In this document: piece by piece, positions 19,130-31,120 of the stretch
Numbering within the stretch: position 1 is the first letter of the stretch
How the letters are laid out: the number at the start of each line of letters is the position of its first letter
Origin: Schizophyllum amplum
Taxonomy: Eukaryota > Basidiomycota > Agaricomycetes > Agaricales > Schizophyllaceae
Length of the DNA stretch: 37,354 bases
Direction of reading: 5' to 3'
Assembly: GCA_007026445.1 (NCBI GenBank)
Contig: VDMD01000194.1
Coordinates: 1-37,354 of the forward strand
The notes under the pieces: model-generated
The model's database searches: none
Told to the model about the DNA's origin: nothing
Seen by the model: only the letters and a program-made list of their open reading frames with translations
Translations under genes and position numbers: made by a program

Positions 19130-20480
19130 AACCTGGGCAAGAAGCGACACGCGTACGCTCATCGAGCGTCATGTCGGCGGCCATGGGCATGGTAACGACA
19201 TCAGCAGTCCAGCCGTGTGACAGCGTCGGACGTCGAGGACGGCTGATCCAAGGTCCCTTACGACGTAGACAGTCGCCGGTCCGGCGCTCGTGTACGTCTG
19301 CGACAATGATAGCATTCCCGCCGTAAACTAGAGCGACAAACCTGACATACTTGGAATCAAAAGCGCGTCGTCGCCGCGGGTAGAGACCCATAGTCATCGC
19401 GTGAGGCGCTATGTATGATGCGCCGGGCAATATAAAAAGCGTGCGGGGGCGACTCGCACGAACTCGGACTGAGACCTTGATGGCGTCGACGAGTCAGTAC
19501 TACGATCGAGGCGAGTACAATGCAGACAACTTACCGGTGGCGTAAACTCTATCGACAGACAACCAACACATCATTGCAAGGGCAACCTAAAGCACCAGAA
19601 GTCGGCACGACGACAGGAAAAGTATACAGACAAACAGTGCTCGCAACGCAAGACATGGGAGCAGAGAGCCCTACAGTCGAAAGTAATGCAACGCACGATA
19701 ACTGACTCCGTGAGAACGGGGGAGGCAGAGCGCGAGGTATAGCACCACGCGACATGGATAGCGGCCCGCCTAACGCAAAGACGACCTAGGACGCAAGAGG
19801 GTCAGCACTACGGTCGAGAAAAGTACAATGCATCAACGTACGAAAACCTGACCTCCTCAATCGACGAACTGCGCATTGGGAGTGACAGGAGCCGGAACCA
19901 CTGAATGCCTACCCCGTCAACTCAAAGGTCATCTAGAAGACAAGGCAGTCAGTATGACAATCAAGGTAAGCTAATATGAATGCCTTACCCAAGACTTGAC
20001 GTGCAGAGATGGGTGGGTGTTTGCAAAGTTGTGTGCGATGCGAGGGCCCGATCGTAATGCGAAGTGGACTACCGAGCTCAACGCCTCAGACGACGGCGGG
20101 TCGGCCTGAAATAAGCGGGTGAGCAAAGATAAGGGACCCGCGACGCACCCGTCATGAATCAAAAAAACATCCTGGCCACCGACGGACCCGACGTGAGGGA
20201 CGCCTCGGCGAGCGAGGCAACGGCACGCCGACGCGCCGTACCCGGCAGCGACGAGGGCTCGGGAAGGTCGCATGGGCGAACTGCAAACACAGATCAGTAA
20301 GTATGCGTTGGCCAGGCGTCGTTCAAACTCACAATGCCGAGGCTCGACGAACTCGAACGCATCCTGTCGTCGAGCGACGTCGAGGGCAATGATGAGGAGG
20401 CGACGGCGGCGAGGCGAGGACGGCGAGCGAGGTCAATGACCGGGAGGGAAAACGCAGGAGCGCTGGTTCAATCAACTCGC
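19130..20480 (-). other. Intron-rich minus-strand transcription unit, copy 2 (more degraded)
   Basis: Homologous to the copy 1 unit, but one exon-intron module is largely missing around 19560-19760 and several exons carry small deletions. The intron beginning GTACGTTGATGC and ending GTCCTAG, and the first intron with GTGAGTTTG and TTTGCAG, are kept. The plus-strand reading CTCCTCAG seen in copy 1 is CTCCTCAA here, which argues that the true strand is minus. Confidence 0.45.
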
Positions 20481-21230
20481 CTCCCCCGGCCTATATACCC
20501 TGCGCGAATAAGCTTTCCAACCTCCTTGAAACGCACGTCAGCGGCCCGCTGCGGCGACCGAGCAGCGTCCCGAAAATCGGGGGTCGAGATCGGCTTACGA
20601 AAGGGCCGAAGGTTCGGTGGCGCGCGTTCAGGAGGTTGGTTTTCGAACATTGAACGCGCGGGTGCAGCTCTGTGGCTCGCGCTGTCGTCGATAATCTCCG
20701 CCTAGCGCGGTGGATCGCACTGTAAGCCCGCGGGAAAGCGCTGGCGACATGACAGGCGGAACTTTGCGTAAAGCACCCTCTCATGTTCGAGCGTCCTAAG
20801 TGAGCTCAACGTTCGGTAAAGCTTCACAGAACAGTACGATTACGCACCCCAGCTCGTATATGACGTGTTCCGCAGCGAGAACGACGCAGGTCAACGTTCA
20901 AGACGACCACGTAAGGCCTTTCCCCATCTGGATACCCTTGTTGTCGAACAAGGCGGCGCCAACGACCGCGCCTCCTGCGCGTCGTCCTCTTCGGTCACCT
21001 GCTCAGCTCAGACAAGGGCCGTCTCGGGGACGTCGGCCACACGAAAGTTGGCCGTGTCCAGGTAAAATTAGCGTTGCCTGCGCTCTGTAAGTCGCCGCGA
21101 ACGAGCTGGGAAATGAAAACGAACATGTTGAGGATGCGAGGGCAGCGCGGAGCCTGCCGCTCTGTATCGGCGTTAAGGGTATCCGAGTAGGCTAGCGCTA
21201 GACTATCCGAGCGAGCGGCGGAGCGCGGAA

Positions 21231-21607
21231 ATGGACGACAGGAAGGTGGAAGATTCGGGGCTCGACAGACTATGTGCGCGATGGCGAGGGTAAGTGCCCG
21301 CCGGCGGTCGGCGCAAGATCGTCCGTGAATTCGAACCTCCTGAATGAGTCATTGTTGTTTCAGGCAAGGCGAGCGGAGGAAGCCTTGGGAGTGTGGTGAG
21401 GTAGGGAACGAGGAGGAGAAGGTCGCGCACTGTGGGTTGTACAGCGCGCGGGCGTGTTCAGAACATCGCGACAGAGTGTCCCGTATGTCATTAGCAACGC
21501 GTGCTAGAAATATCTGTTCTCCGGGGCGACGTGCGCATGCTACGAGCCAGCGCAAAACGACGCCACATAATAAAATCGGCGCTCTCGCGCCACAGCGCTC
21601 GCTGTGA
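21231..21607 (+). CDS. Candidate two-exon small protein, intact only in copy 2
   Basis: Exon 1 is 21231-21289 and exon 2 is 21364-21607, 303 nt or 100 residues. The 74-nt intron has a GTAAGT donor and a TTTCAG acceptor. The product starts MDDRKVEDSGLDRL and is charged and Arg/Ser-rich; no domain is recognised. In copies 1 and 3 exon 2 has AGCTTGGG where copy 2 has AGCCTTGGG, which shifts the frame and stops it early. The minus strand over the same segment is also open, so strand assignment rests mainly on the splice signals. Confidence 0.3.
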
Positions 21608-22025
21608 GGCGCGGAGAGCAGCGTAGAACGGCGAGACTCGTTCAGCTCGTCCTGCGTAGTCAATTCCACACGAGAAATATTTTAGGAGGGGATGTTAACT
21701 TACGACCCTGAAGACTTCGAGTTCCACACGCAAACATCCTCGACCTCCCAGAACGATAAGGCCGGACGCAGATCTCGCCCATCGGCGCCGTGAGCCCGGG
21801 TTCTGAAGCGAGATGATGCCATACGAGTATCCGCGCGACCCATCGCGGCACTCGGCGAGGGCGCGGTCGCGCTCCGGACGGTAGAGATGCGCGTTTGGCG
21901 CGCGGCGTGAATGTTCCGAATGTTCCAATGGATCCAAAACGGTGGTGGCGTTCAAGCTTCACAGATAGTCATCGGAGGATAATTGGAACCGAAAAGCATT
22001 TTGTCCGAGGCGGCGGAGGCGCGCG

Positions 22026-22193
22026 ATGGGTGGGATGGACATGGATGTTGGGGACAAGTTGAACTTCGGCGCGTCGGACCGGTTGCGACGATCATTGAAG
22101 ATGTTGATCCCGACCGTCATGGCCGACCGCCAGACAACGTCTTTGCTGATTCATGCTCTACCTCCTCACTGGGAGCTCCTGACAGACTTCTGA
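22026..22193 (+). CDS. Conserved 55-residue small ORF, copy 2
   Basis: Same length and frame as the copy 1 ORF. Differences are Gln for Glu in the MADR-x-TT motif, His for Tyr in the PPYWELL motif and Phe for the last Leu. Flanks differ by several indels, so the kept frame is notable. Confidence 0.4.
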   Translation: MGGMDMDVGDKLNFGASDRLRRSLKMLIPTVMADRQTTSLLIHALPPHWELLTDF

Positions 22194-22848
22194 GTCCTCC
22201 ACAATACACTGCGCTGCTTGAAGAACCACTGCAAAGTCTCTCAATCGACGAGAAAGCGGTCCAGTGGTGCGCGCCCCCGAATAGCACACCATGTCCGAGG
22301 CCGTCATGATCGGCTACGTACGCGAAGGCTATCTAGGCTACCGTGCCGCCGGGCCCTGACCCACGCGCTGGAGACGTCATCTGGCTGGAATAGGTAGGCC
22401 TTGTTCAAGGTGGCCGCCCTTTGCCACGAGTGGCTCGCGCTTTCGCGGGCTGTCTCTGCAGCTGTAGTCGCACGTATCCCCTCAGACCTAAGATCACTTG
22501 GGGGACTTTCTCGCGATATACGGGACCAGGCACGAACATGAGTGAGTTGTTTACTTCATGTTCAACTTGTTGTTGAACTTTGCACAAAGAGGTGACGAGC
22601 CCAACGTTCACCGCACGATCTCGTCCTTCCGATCAGCGACATTCACGTATTCGGCTCAGCATATGAACGAATGACAACCATAATGCGTGAGAACGAAGCG
22701 GATGAGCGGACGGACAAGGGAGTTGGAAACATGCTGAACTTCCAGGCTTGAACTCTCCCAGACAAGTGCGTTGCCCGGCAGCACGCTCCTCGGTACTCGG
22801 AGCATGGTATGACGTTGATGTCGTACACCTCAGGAGGTTGAACTTTGG

Positions 22849-23121
22849 ATGTGTTTCAGAGTTTATGAGCAATGGAAGATTGGGCGATACTGCAGAGGAG
22901 GAGGGGGCAAGGAAGAGCGGCGCAGTCGCGAGCGTGAGGTTGACTTGCGCAGTGGACAGCGAGTTTCGGAAGACCCACCCGCTTATGAAGGTGAGATCCA
23001 ATGTATGATATTCGCTGACATAAGACCTCGAGCAGGTGGATGCGCGGGGGACGACATTGACGAGGACTCGGAGGATGTGAGCACGACCGACGTCCTCAAT
23101 ATCCCCCATCAACGAGGGTGA
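22849..23121 (+). CDS. Candidate acidic-tailed small ORF, copy 2
   Basis: 90 codons open in copy 2 only. The frame runs from a basic segment (KEERRSREREVDLRSG) to an acidic one (GDDIDEDSEDVSTT) through a 45-nt segment that has perfect intron signals and is itself in frame, so both spliced and unspliced products would be open. In copies 1 and 3 a TAG closes the frame before the intron. An upstream TTTCAG near 22857 suggests this may be an internal exon of a longer gene. Confidence 0.3.
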   Translation: MCFRVYEQWKIGRYCRGGGGKEERRSREREVDLRSGQRVSEDPPAYEGEIQCMIFADIRPRAGGCAGDDIDEDSEDVSTTDVLNIPHQRG

Positions 23122-23830
23122 CAGCGGGCGCCCGCGTATTTCGCTTCCGAGTTACGTGAGTACCTTCCGCACATCAAACACCCGTAGTACTCATCGAGGA
23201 GGTTGGAAAGCTTGTGTGCGCACCCCGGAAGGAGGGGATGCGCGCAAGCTGCACGCTGCGAGGGCGAATGTCATTGGGTCCAGAGCTGCGGTCGCGCTCT
23301 CAATCTGAAGAAGTCGCAGGAGATCGAGGGGAGCCGAACGCTGTGATTTTTGCGGTGTCGGAGGGCGCGGAGTGGGCGAGAGGGATGCGGAAGAACGCCA
23401 TCAAGTTGAACTTCGGCGTCCGGTCCGGCCGATGTGGCCGTTGTTTTCTTTGTTTCCCGCCGTCACGACCGCCTGCCTATGATTTTTTCTGGGTGAGGTA
23501 CCACCGTTTTTTGATTCTCATGCACGATGCATCCTCACTCTAGAAGCTCATACTGGACGAATGCAGATATGTTGGACGACATCCACTCAAGGGCGGTCGG
23601 GGGCGCGGCGGGCGCCTAAGCCGCGGCCGAATAACGACACCATTGTTGACGATCGGGTCGAGTAGATCTGCCACGTACGAGGGTACGTATCTTGTTCGGC
23701 TCCCTCTAGCCCCGCCGCCCGCTTATATACCCCTCCGAAACGTACTTCGTTCTTTTCCAACCATCATGCCCCCTCCCCCGACGACGCGTCTACTCTCTTC
23801 CTCGTTTTTCCGTCGCCGCCGCCGCCGTCG

Positions 23831-24965
23831 ATGACGACTGTCTCTATGCCTCCAGGTCAGTCTAGTCAGTGGAGTGTCGTCAATTTTCTCAACGTGTTGC
23901 AGAGACCTCGACGACGACGACATTGTCTTGGTGCACTACAATCGCTACACACCGCCATTTCCTTCTGTGAGGAATCATCTGCTCGTTTCCGACATACCAC
24001 TGACATCGTTGTAGCTGTCGTGCGACCTCTGGGTGCTGCGCAAGCGTGGTCGTCGTCGTCGACGCTGGAGACCCGCGTAGCGACGCCGTCACCACCCACT
24101 GTCGGGTGACTTTGTGTCTTCTACACGCCATGGAAGAGCGCGGGCTCATGCTTTGGTGAGTCCTTTATTATCTGCTGCTCTCTCGAAGTTGACGATTTGC
24201 TCAGGGTGCCAGGGGCGGCGACGCGTCTACCCCCTGGGTCCGACGCTAAGTCCTGCGCGGCCGAAGGCCGCGTACAGGGCGACGGCGCGCAGCGCCGTCG
24301 CGGCGTAGTTTCGAACTTCGGTGAGTCTGGCATTGTTTTATGGTGACGATTTGTCGTTGACTTTTGGTCAGGACTTGGATGGAGGGGGCTCGGCGACGAG
24401 GAAGACGTTGCGTCGCCGATGCACGCTGGGGCGAGGGCGAGGGAGATGGGCGCGCGGCCGAAGGCCGCGCATTGGGGCGGCGCGAAGCGCCGCCATCATC
24501 CGCGGTGAGTATCACGTCGTGTGCAGCGATGCCTTTTTACTGACGGTTTGGGTAGGACTTGCTCGCGGGGCTTTGACGACGGTGCGGGAGGTCGCGATGT
24601 TGCCGGACGACGGAGACGATCGCGCGGCCGGAGGCCGCGCAGGGGGGCGGCGCGTAGCGCCGCCATTCCGGTGCTGTCTGCAGTGAGTTATGTTCATTCA
24701 TCATATTCGTCACTTTGCTGAATTTGTACGTAGTGCCGCAGGCCGTTGACGGTTCGTCCTTGGAACCCGAAGACGAATTCGGTACGTCTACATGTTCTTC
24801 ACTCATCATACGCCGCTTACCTTTACGTAGATGTATTGGCCCCTTCGACGACGCGCTATCGATCACGTCGAAGGCGCGCTACACCAGTGCGACTATGTTG
24901 TCTTGCAGACGATCCAGCGGCGACGAAGGGCGGGCAACTTTGGATTAAGGAGTTCAACGCCCTAG
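23831..24965 (+). CDS. Eight-exon predicted protein (262 aa), intact frame in copy 2
   Basis: Exons 23831-23855, 23903-23966, 24015-24155, 24205-24320, 24372-24504, 24556-24682, 24734-24781 and 24831-24965 sum to 789 nt with consistent phases and end at TAG. All seven introns are 47-51 nt with GTGAGT-like donors. The protein has VVVVVDAGDPRSDAVTTHCR, an Arg/Gly/Ala-rich middle encoded by GC-rich palindromes, and a C-terminal part MYWPLRRRAIDHVEG...HQCDYVVLQTIQ. No family is recognised. Some exons are also open in other frames (for example DLDDDDIVLVHYNRYTPPF in exon 2), so the frame choice is tentative. The TATA box is at 23723-23730. The transcript appears to continue past this stop to AATAAA at 26188-26193. 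Confidence 0.4.
24255..24664. repeat. GC-rich double-hairpin elements, copy 2
   Basis: The same set as copy 1, but the middle pair is complete: GCGCGGCCGAAGGCCGCGC at 24452-24470 precedes GGCGGCGCGAAGCGCCGCC. Copy 3 matches copy 2 (34879-35288). The hairpins encode Arg/Gly/Ala-rich residues in every frame. Confidence 0.75.
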
Positions 24966-27524
24966 CTGGTAAGTAGGATCCTTCCGCGAGTTCTCCTGGT
25001 TGATGTTATTTCAGGTCCTCCCACACGTTATTCGGCCGCCGCAACTGCTCGCGACTAGTATATCGGTCTCCTTCAAGCGATGAGTATACAGATCGCCGTC
25101 CGGCGAGCGAGGTGCGTGACTTGCCCTGCTGCACGAGACATCGCTGACTGTCCCCCCAGGCGATGAGTATATGTATCGACGTCCCGCGGGCGACGTGATC
25201 AAGTCCAAGACGCACTCCCGGTCCATATATGTACTCGACGTCCCGTTCGCCACCCTACCCAGACGGACTCTACGCGCTCAAGACCTGCTCTCCGTCGCCG
25301 AAGGCCTGCTCACCGTCGTTCAAGGCTAGCTCCCCGTCGTTCAAGATCTGCTCCCCGTCGTTCAAGACCTGCTCATCGTCGTTCAAGACGACCTCCGTCA
25401 TCGTCAATCGCCCTCCACCGTCATCAACCGCCCTCTGGACGCTCTCACGCCACACTCAGGACGAACTCCGCGCCCTCACGACGGCCCACCCTCGCCACAG
25501 GACCTCTGTGCGCTGGCCATGGATGTCCACCCGTAGGCGATGAATATCTGCTCTTGGGCGATGGCTGTCCGCCAGTAGGCGATGACTATACGCATCGCCG
25601 TCCGGCGAGCAAGGTGAGCCTGATCTTTGCTGTGTTTACTATTAAGTTTCTGATCCTGTACAGTGATCCTTCGACGACGGATGGTGCTCACCAGCTTAGG
25701 CGATGAGTATATGTATCGCCGTCCGCCGAGCGTTGTGCTTCGCTCTGAGGACATGTCGACGTGCTGCACTGAGGACACCAGGCTTCGTACTTACGAGGCG
25801 GCGGCTTGGGCGATGAGTCGTCGCTGACCTTTGGTGAGTGCTTATTCATTGACCATGTTAGTGAGCTGACTGGAGTCGTAGATCGGTCATGGATGAGTCC
25901 TGGAACGGCGATCGCTGACCGGGAGCGCTCACGACGGCGCACTTGACCCCGTATGAAGTCGACTAGCGCTGAAGCAACGGATCTTCGTCCGGCGAGCAGG
26001 GCTTGGCACGCAGGGGAACTTGACGGGGTGGGTTGAAATTTGATCTATTTCGCCTACTAGGGCGAGGGACTGGGGAGTGTTCGCGCGTGGGCAATGAGAC
26101 GCGTTGTATCTTTCGTAGAATAGCTTTGAATCTGCACGTAGTCTTTCAAATACAATGAATTGGAGTCAAGAAATGCGAGAGCGATAGAATAAAGAGATAA
26201 CCAGATATGCAGAGATGGAAAAGACAAGTACGCATGTGCCGCGGATGAGAGAGCGCGGGGTCGGGGAGCTCGGGGACGTGAGGTACACGAGTTGAGCTTG
26301 TATTGCGGGGGAAGCGAGGGAGTATGCGCCACCAAGTAGAGTGTGTGCGAGGAATGGGAGGGAGGCTGCAGTGTTCACGGAGGTTTGCTGCAGCAGGTCG
26401 TGTGTATTCGTGCGTGCTTTCGCGATGTCGATAGCTGGAGAGACAAGGTCAGTGCAGCAAAGACGAAGGGCGTGTGCTCGGGTGCGAGTCGCACAAGCTC
26501 GCGCTAACCCTTGAGACGCGTACACCCTCGCAGTCCCGGACTCGTCGCTACCGAGGAGGCGGGCAGGGCAAGGAGTATAAAAGGCGGTCCTACCTGGCGC
26601 TTTCCTTTACCATTCCTCCCCCCTCTCTCGCCTTGCCGCTGGTCGTGCTCGTTGCCGTCAGTCGTGCCATCGCCGTACGCCGGAGTTATGCAGGAGGGGG
26701 TCATGCTGCTGGTATGCCGGGGCTACGTTCGTCGAGAACTCGTTCGGAGTCGTTCGTCGAGGGTATGCCCCAGCTCGTCTCGTACCTACTCGTAGTCTTC
26801 GTCGTCGTGGCACGCCCCCGGACATGGGCCCCTGTAGGGGGAACCCATGTTCGGGGGCCCACAAAAGGAGGGATGGGCGCTAGACACCTATGAAATTTCA
26901 TGCCGCTTCAACGTCCTATGACATCACGTGAGGGGGACATGAGCGGCTTCGAATCCGATCGCGACTCGCGCGGCCATGCGCCAACCCGCTTGGAAGGCCC
27001 TTGTCACTGCGCTGGCCGCGACTAAGGCGTACCCCGAGGTAATTTCAAACGCAGAACGAGCTGGTTCACAAGCCTGTGATCGCGACTGACGCAGCCGCGC
27101 CGCCTTGACGACTTGGTCTCCCGCCAGTCTTGCGCTGACTCGTGCAGCCATGCGCTGAAGTCTCGGTGCGTGCATCCATGCCCCCCTCGTCCTCAGCCTA
27201 CTGAACTGCTTGGAAGGTCCTTGACTGGTACATGCGTGCTCGGTTTGGTCACTGCGCTGGCCGCTGACGATCGTATCGAAGGTCTCGCAGACTAAGGCGA
27301 GGAGTAGACGTGAGGGTGCGTGGTCTTCTCTTGTCTGCTATCTATCCACGACTTCGCCTATCTCTCCAATCCGTCGTCTTTGTCTTATGACCAGCGCGTA
27401 TCGCGTCGGGACCCACGGGTCCTGATCGAAGCCCTTTTAGAGAACAAAGGCATTCGCATACGCCCGTCATAACCTGCTCTTATCCCCCACTCTCACCGCA
27501 TGTCACTCACCCTCGCCACCAGCC

Positions 27525-28923
27525 ATGCCCGGTCGAATCGCTGACGCTGCGCCCGACATCCCGCTCTGGGCCATCTCCGCCGCCGACGAGCCCTCGTTTG
27601 TGATCGAGACCAGCTGCGGTCTCATCCGCGCCCCCAAAGCCGACCTCCCCTCCCAATGCAAGTTCTTCAAAGCCGCCCTCTCCCGCCCCCACTCAACGCC
27701 CGCGCCCCCGACCATCATCTTCGCTGGACGCTCCTACCGCCGCGTATGCATGCCGACGAAGACCCGGGACATCTATGAATTCGCCGACGCCCTCGCGCGC
27801 TCCCCGGACCTCCTCCCCATGTACCTCCGCCTCCGCCGCCACTCCTTCCCCGAGATCGCCGCCCTCGCGCGCCTCGCGCACAAATACGCCGCGCGCGCCC
27901 TGCACGACGCCTGCGCCCTCCGCCTCGAGGCCGTGTGCGCGACCCGCCTCCTCGGCACGCACGACGCGCGCGAGATGGAGGCCCTCTGGTCCCGCGCACG
28001 CATGTGGCGCGTCTTCCCCGCGCTCGGCAACGTGCTCTCGCGCGCGGACGTCCTGCGCTCCTCCGCGGTCGCCGCTTTCGACGTGCACGAGGAGGCGCCG
28101 GCGCTCGTCGCCGCCTGCGCCCGGCGCGGGGCTCCCGCGGCTCACGCTGCTCGCGCGCCTGCTTGCCGCGTGCGTGGGCGCAGTCGACGTGCGTGCGGAA
28201 AAGGTGCTGGAGCCCGGGGAGCGGCTGCTGTGCTACGCGGCGCGCGCGAGGCTGCGCGGGCTGCTGGAGCGCCAGGTGCTCGCGCCGCTGTTCAGCCCGC
28301 CGCGGTGGGGGTGCAAGGGCGCGCCGGGCCGGTGCCGCTTCGTGCGGGAGGTCGTGGAGCGCGAGCTGCGCGGGGATGGGGAGTTGCGCTCGATTCTGCT
28401 CGGCCTCGAGCGCTTTCGGGCGGGGTGCAGAGTGTTTGCTGAGCCACCGGAGCCGCCGGCGAAAGACAACGCGAGCTTCATGTCGTTCGGCTCGAGGAGA
28501 TTCCGCTCGCCGTCGTTTCGGAGTCGAAGGACGGTGTCGGCAGGGCAGGCGTCGGCGGGCAAGCGATCAGCGTCGATGGATGGTCGGTCGACACCCGCAG
28601 GAGGACGTTCGGTATCGGTGGACGGGCACGGGGTCGCGCGTACTGGAACTCCGTTCCTGTCACCAGCCTTATCACGCGGCGAAACTCCAACCATCCCCGC
28701 CTCACCCACCCCGCCAATCATCTCTCTCTGCCCCCGCTGCGCCGAGCGCGCCGAGCAGAAGCTGAAGGAGGGCTTCGACAAGCTGTGGGACGAGGTGCCG
28801 CGGATATTTGGGGTGGAGAGGTGGGAGGTGTTGGGAGGAGGAGAGGTAGGATGTGAGTGGGGAGGAGAGGTAGGCGCGAGTGACGTGAGGGGGAGGGGGG
28901 GGGTAGGCGCGGTATGTGAGTGA
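27525..28923 (+). pseudogene. BTB/POZ-domain gene copy 3, frameshifted
   Basis: It starts at the equivalent ATG. Between about 27680 and 27775 several small indels cancel out, replacing about a dozen residues. At about 28120 an extra C (GCGCCCGGCG against GCGCCGGCG in copy 2) shifts the frame. The original frame continues in the overlapping reading frame through the Ser-rich tail with the same 60-bp deletion as copy 2. Near 28837 a two-base loss before the normal stop changes the C-terminus and extends the frame to 28923 into the polypurine tract. The first frame alone ends at 28442. The C-run sites make sequencing error a real alternative. Confidence 0.75.
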
Positions 28924-29219
28924 CGTGGATGAGGGGGAGGAGGAGGGGAGGAGGGCGAGGAGGGGGAGGGAGGATATACGAGAAAAGGGAGGAGGGAGGG
29001 TGAGGAGGAGGGGGAGGGAGGGGAGGAGGGGAGGGTGAGAAGAGGGAGGGCGAGGGAGGGGGGAGGGCGATAGGAGGAGGGCGATGAAGAGAGGAGGAGG
29101 AAGGACGAGTAAGTAAGGAGGCACATGAGGTAGGGAGGAGATAGGAAGCGGAAGGGGAAGGGAAAGGGGAGGGGAGGGAGGGAGGAGGGGAGGAGAGGGG
29201 AGGAGGGGAGGGGAGAGGG
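28851..29219. repeat. Polypurine tract, copy 3
   Basis: Same position and composition, about 370 bp. The proximal half resembles copy 2 (GGAAGCGGAAGGGGAAGG is shared), showing length change by slippage or unequal exchange. Confidence 0.9.
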
Positions 29220-29759
29220 CTATGTAGTTGATCTCGTGCATTGTAATAGACAACCATGCAATACTATCTGTCGCGAGCTCCCAACGCGCGTCCCCCTTCG
29301 CATATCTCAAGTCCCCTCCTCCAGTGCGAGTGCCCTTCGCACATTGCAAGTTCCCTTCCCTCGTCGCAAGTCCCCTTCCCTCGTCGTCCGTCCCTTTCGC
29401 ACGTCGCAAGTCCCCTTCCCCAGTCGTATATTTGCTACCGACGTCGTAAGTCTTCTAAGACGTCAACGCAGAACATGTTCATCGAACATGTGCTCAATTA
29501 TGTACGATTCGCTACATAAATGGTACATCGTGTATCTACTTAGCTTCCCTTGACTTCCTCTATAGTCAGCCTCAACCCAGCCTACTATACGTCCCCCCGC
29601 CTTCACAAATACCCATTGTCTTGTCTCACGCGTGCTTGGATATCGACCCCTCCTCTCACGCCGAGATATCGGCCCCTCCTCTCGCGTCGAGGTCGGCTGT
29701 CCCGCGACGGGGCGCAACTTCGAGTGCCCTCCCGTGACCCAGCTCCTGCGACTCACAAA

Positions 29760-31120
29760 GTAGAACCAGACAGACAACCTGGGTAAGAAGCCACACGCGT
29801 ACGCTCATCGAGCGTCACGTCGGCGGCGTTGGGCATGGTAACCACATTAACAGTCCAGCCGTGTGACAGCGTCGGACGTCGAGGACGGCTGATCCAAGGT
29901 CCCGTACGACGTAGACAGTCGCCGGTCCGGCGCTCGTGTACGTCTGCGACAATGATAAGCATTCCCGCCGTAAACTAGAGCGACAAACCTGACATACCTG
30001 GAATCAAAAGCGCGTCGTCGCCGCGGGTAGAGACGCCATAGTCATCGTGTGAGGCGCTATATATGATGCGCGCGGGCGGCATAAAAGCGTGCGGGGGCGA
30101 CTCGCACGAACTCGATGAGACCTTGATGGCGTCGACGAGTCAGTACTACGATCGAGGCGAGTACAATGCAGACAACTTACCGGTGGCGTCAACTTCTTAG
30201 TCGACAGACCAACCAACAACATCATTGGCAAGGGCAACCTAAAGCACCAGAAAGTCGGCACGACGATCAGGAAAAGTACAGTACAAACAACTGACCGATA
30301 GCATGAACCCTCAGTTCAAAGTTGACGTAACGGGAGAACAAGACGCGAGGTGATATGGCTACCACGCGACACTGGATAGCGGCCCCGCAACGCAAAGACA
30401 ACCTAGGGAGCAAGAGAGTCAGCACTGCGGTCGAGAAAGTACAATGCAGTCAACGTACTGAGAACCTGACCTCCTCAATCGACGAACTGCGCATTGGGAG
30501 TGACAGGGGAGGCGACACACTGAGTACCTACCCCGTCAACGCAAAGGTCATCTAGAAGACAAGGCAGTCAGTATGACAATCAAGGTAAGCTAATATGAAT
30601 GCCTCACCCAGAGACTTGACGAGCAGAGATAGGTGGGTGTTTGCAAAGTTGATGTGCGATGCGAGGGCCCGATCGTAATGCGAAGTGGACTACCGAGCTC
30701 AACGCCTCAGACGACGGCGGGTCGGCCTGAAATAAGCGGTGAGAAAAGAGCAAAGATAAGGGACCCGCGACGCACCCGTCATGAACTCCAAAAAAACATC
30801 CTGGCCACCGACGAACCCGACGTGAGGGACGCCTCGGCGAGCGAGGCAACGAACAAGCTGACGCGCCGTGCCCGGCGGCGACGAGGGCTCGGGAAGGTCG
30901 CATGGGCGAACTGCAAACACAGATCAGTAAGTATGCGTTGGCCAGTGCGTCGTTCAAACTCACAATGCAATAACGCACGACGAACTCGAACGCATTCCTG
31001 TTGTCGAGCGAAGCCGAAGGCGATGATGAGGACGCGACGGAGACGAGGGCGAGGACGGCGAGCGAAAGTCAATGACCGGGAGGGAAAACGCAGGAGCGCT
31101 GGTTCAATCAACTCGCCTCC
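29760..31120 (-). other. Intron-rich minus-strand transcription unit, copy 3
   Basis: Homologous to copy 1, with most donors and acceptors conserved. The exon after the second intron is open here and reads ADPPSSEALSSVVHFALR and onward, more protein-like than in copy 1. The exon near 30480-30540 again has an in-frame TAG. A T-run near 30788 has seven T against six in copy 1, so the frame across that exon differs between copies. Confidence 0.45.

Larger units (their letters stand above)
16391..27034 (+). repeat. Tandem segmental duplication, copy 2 (about 10.64 kb)
   Basis: Collinear with copy 1 over its whole length. It is about 280 bp shorter through a contracted polypurine tract, a 60-bp loss in the BTB gene and a shortened CCCTTCGCAC repeat region. 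Its BTB gene is frameshifted, but it has the cleanest frames for the plus-strand spliced unit (23831-24965) and for the small ORFs at 21231-21607 and 22849-23121. Confidence 0.95.
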
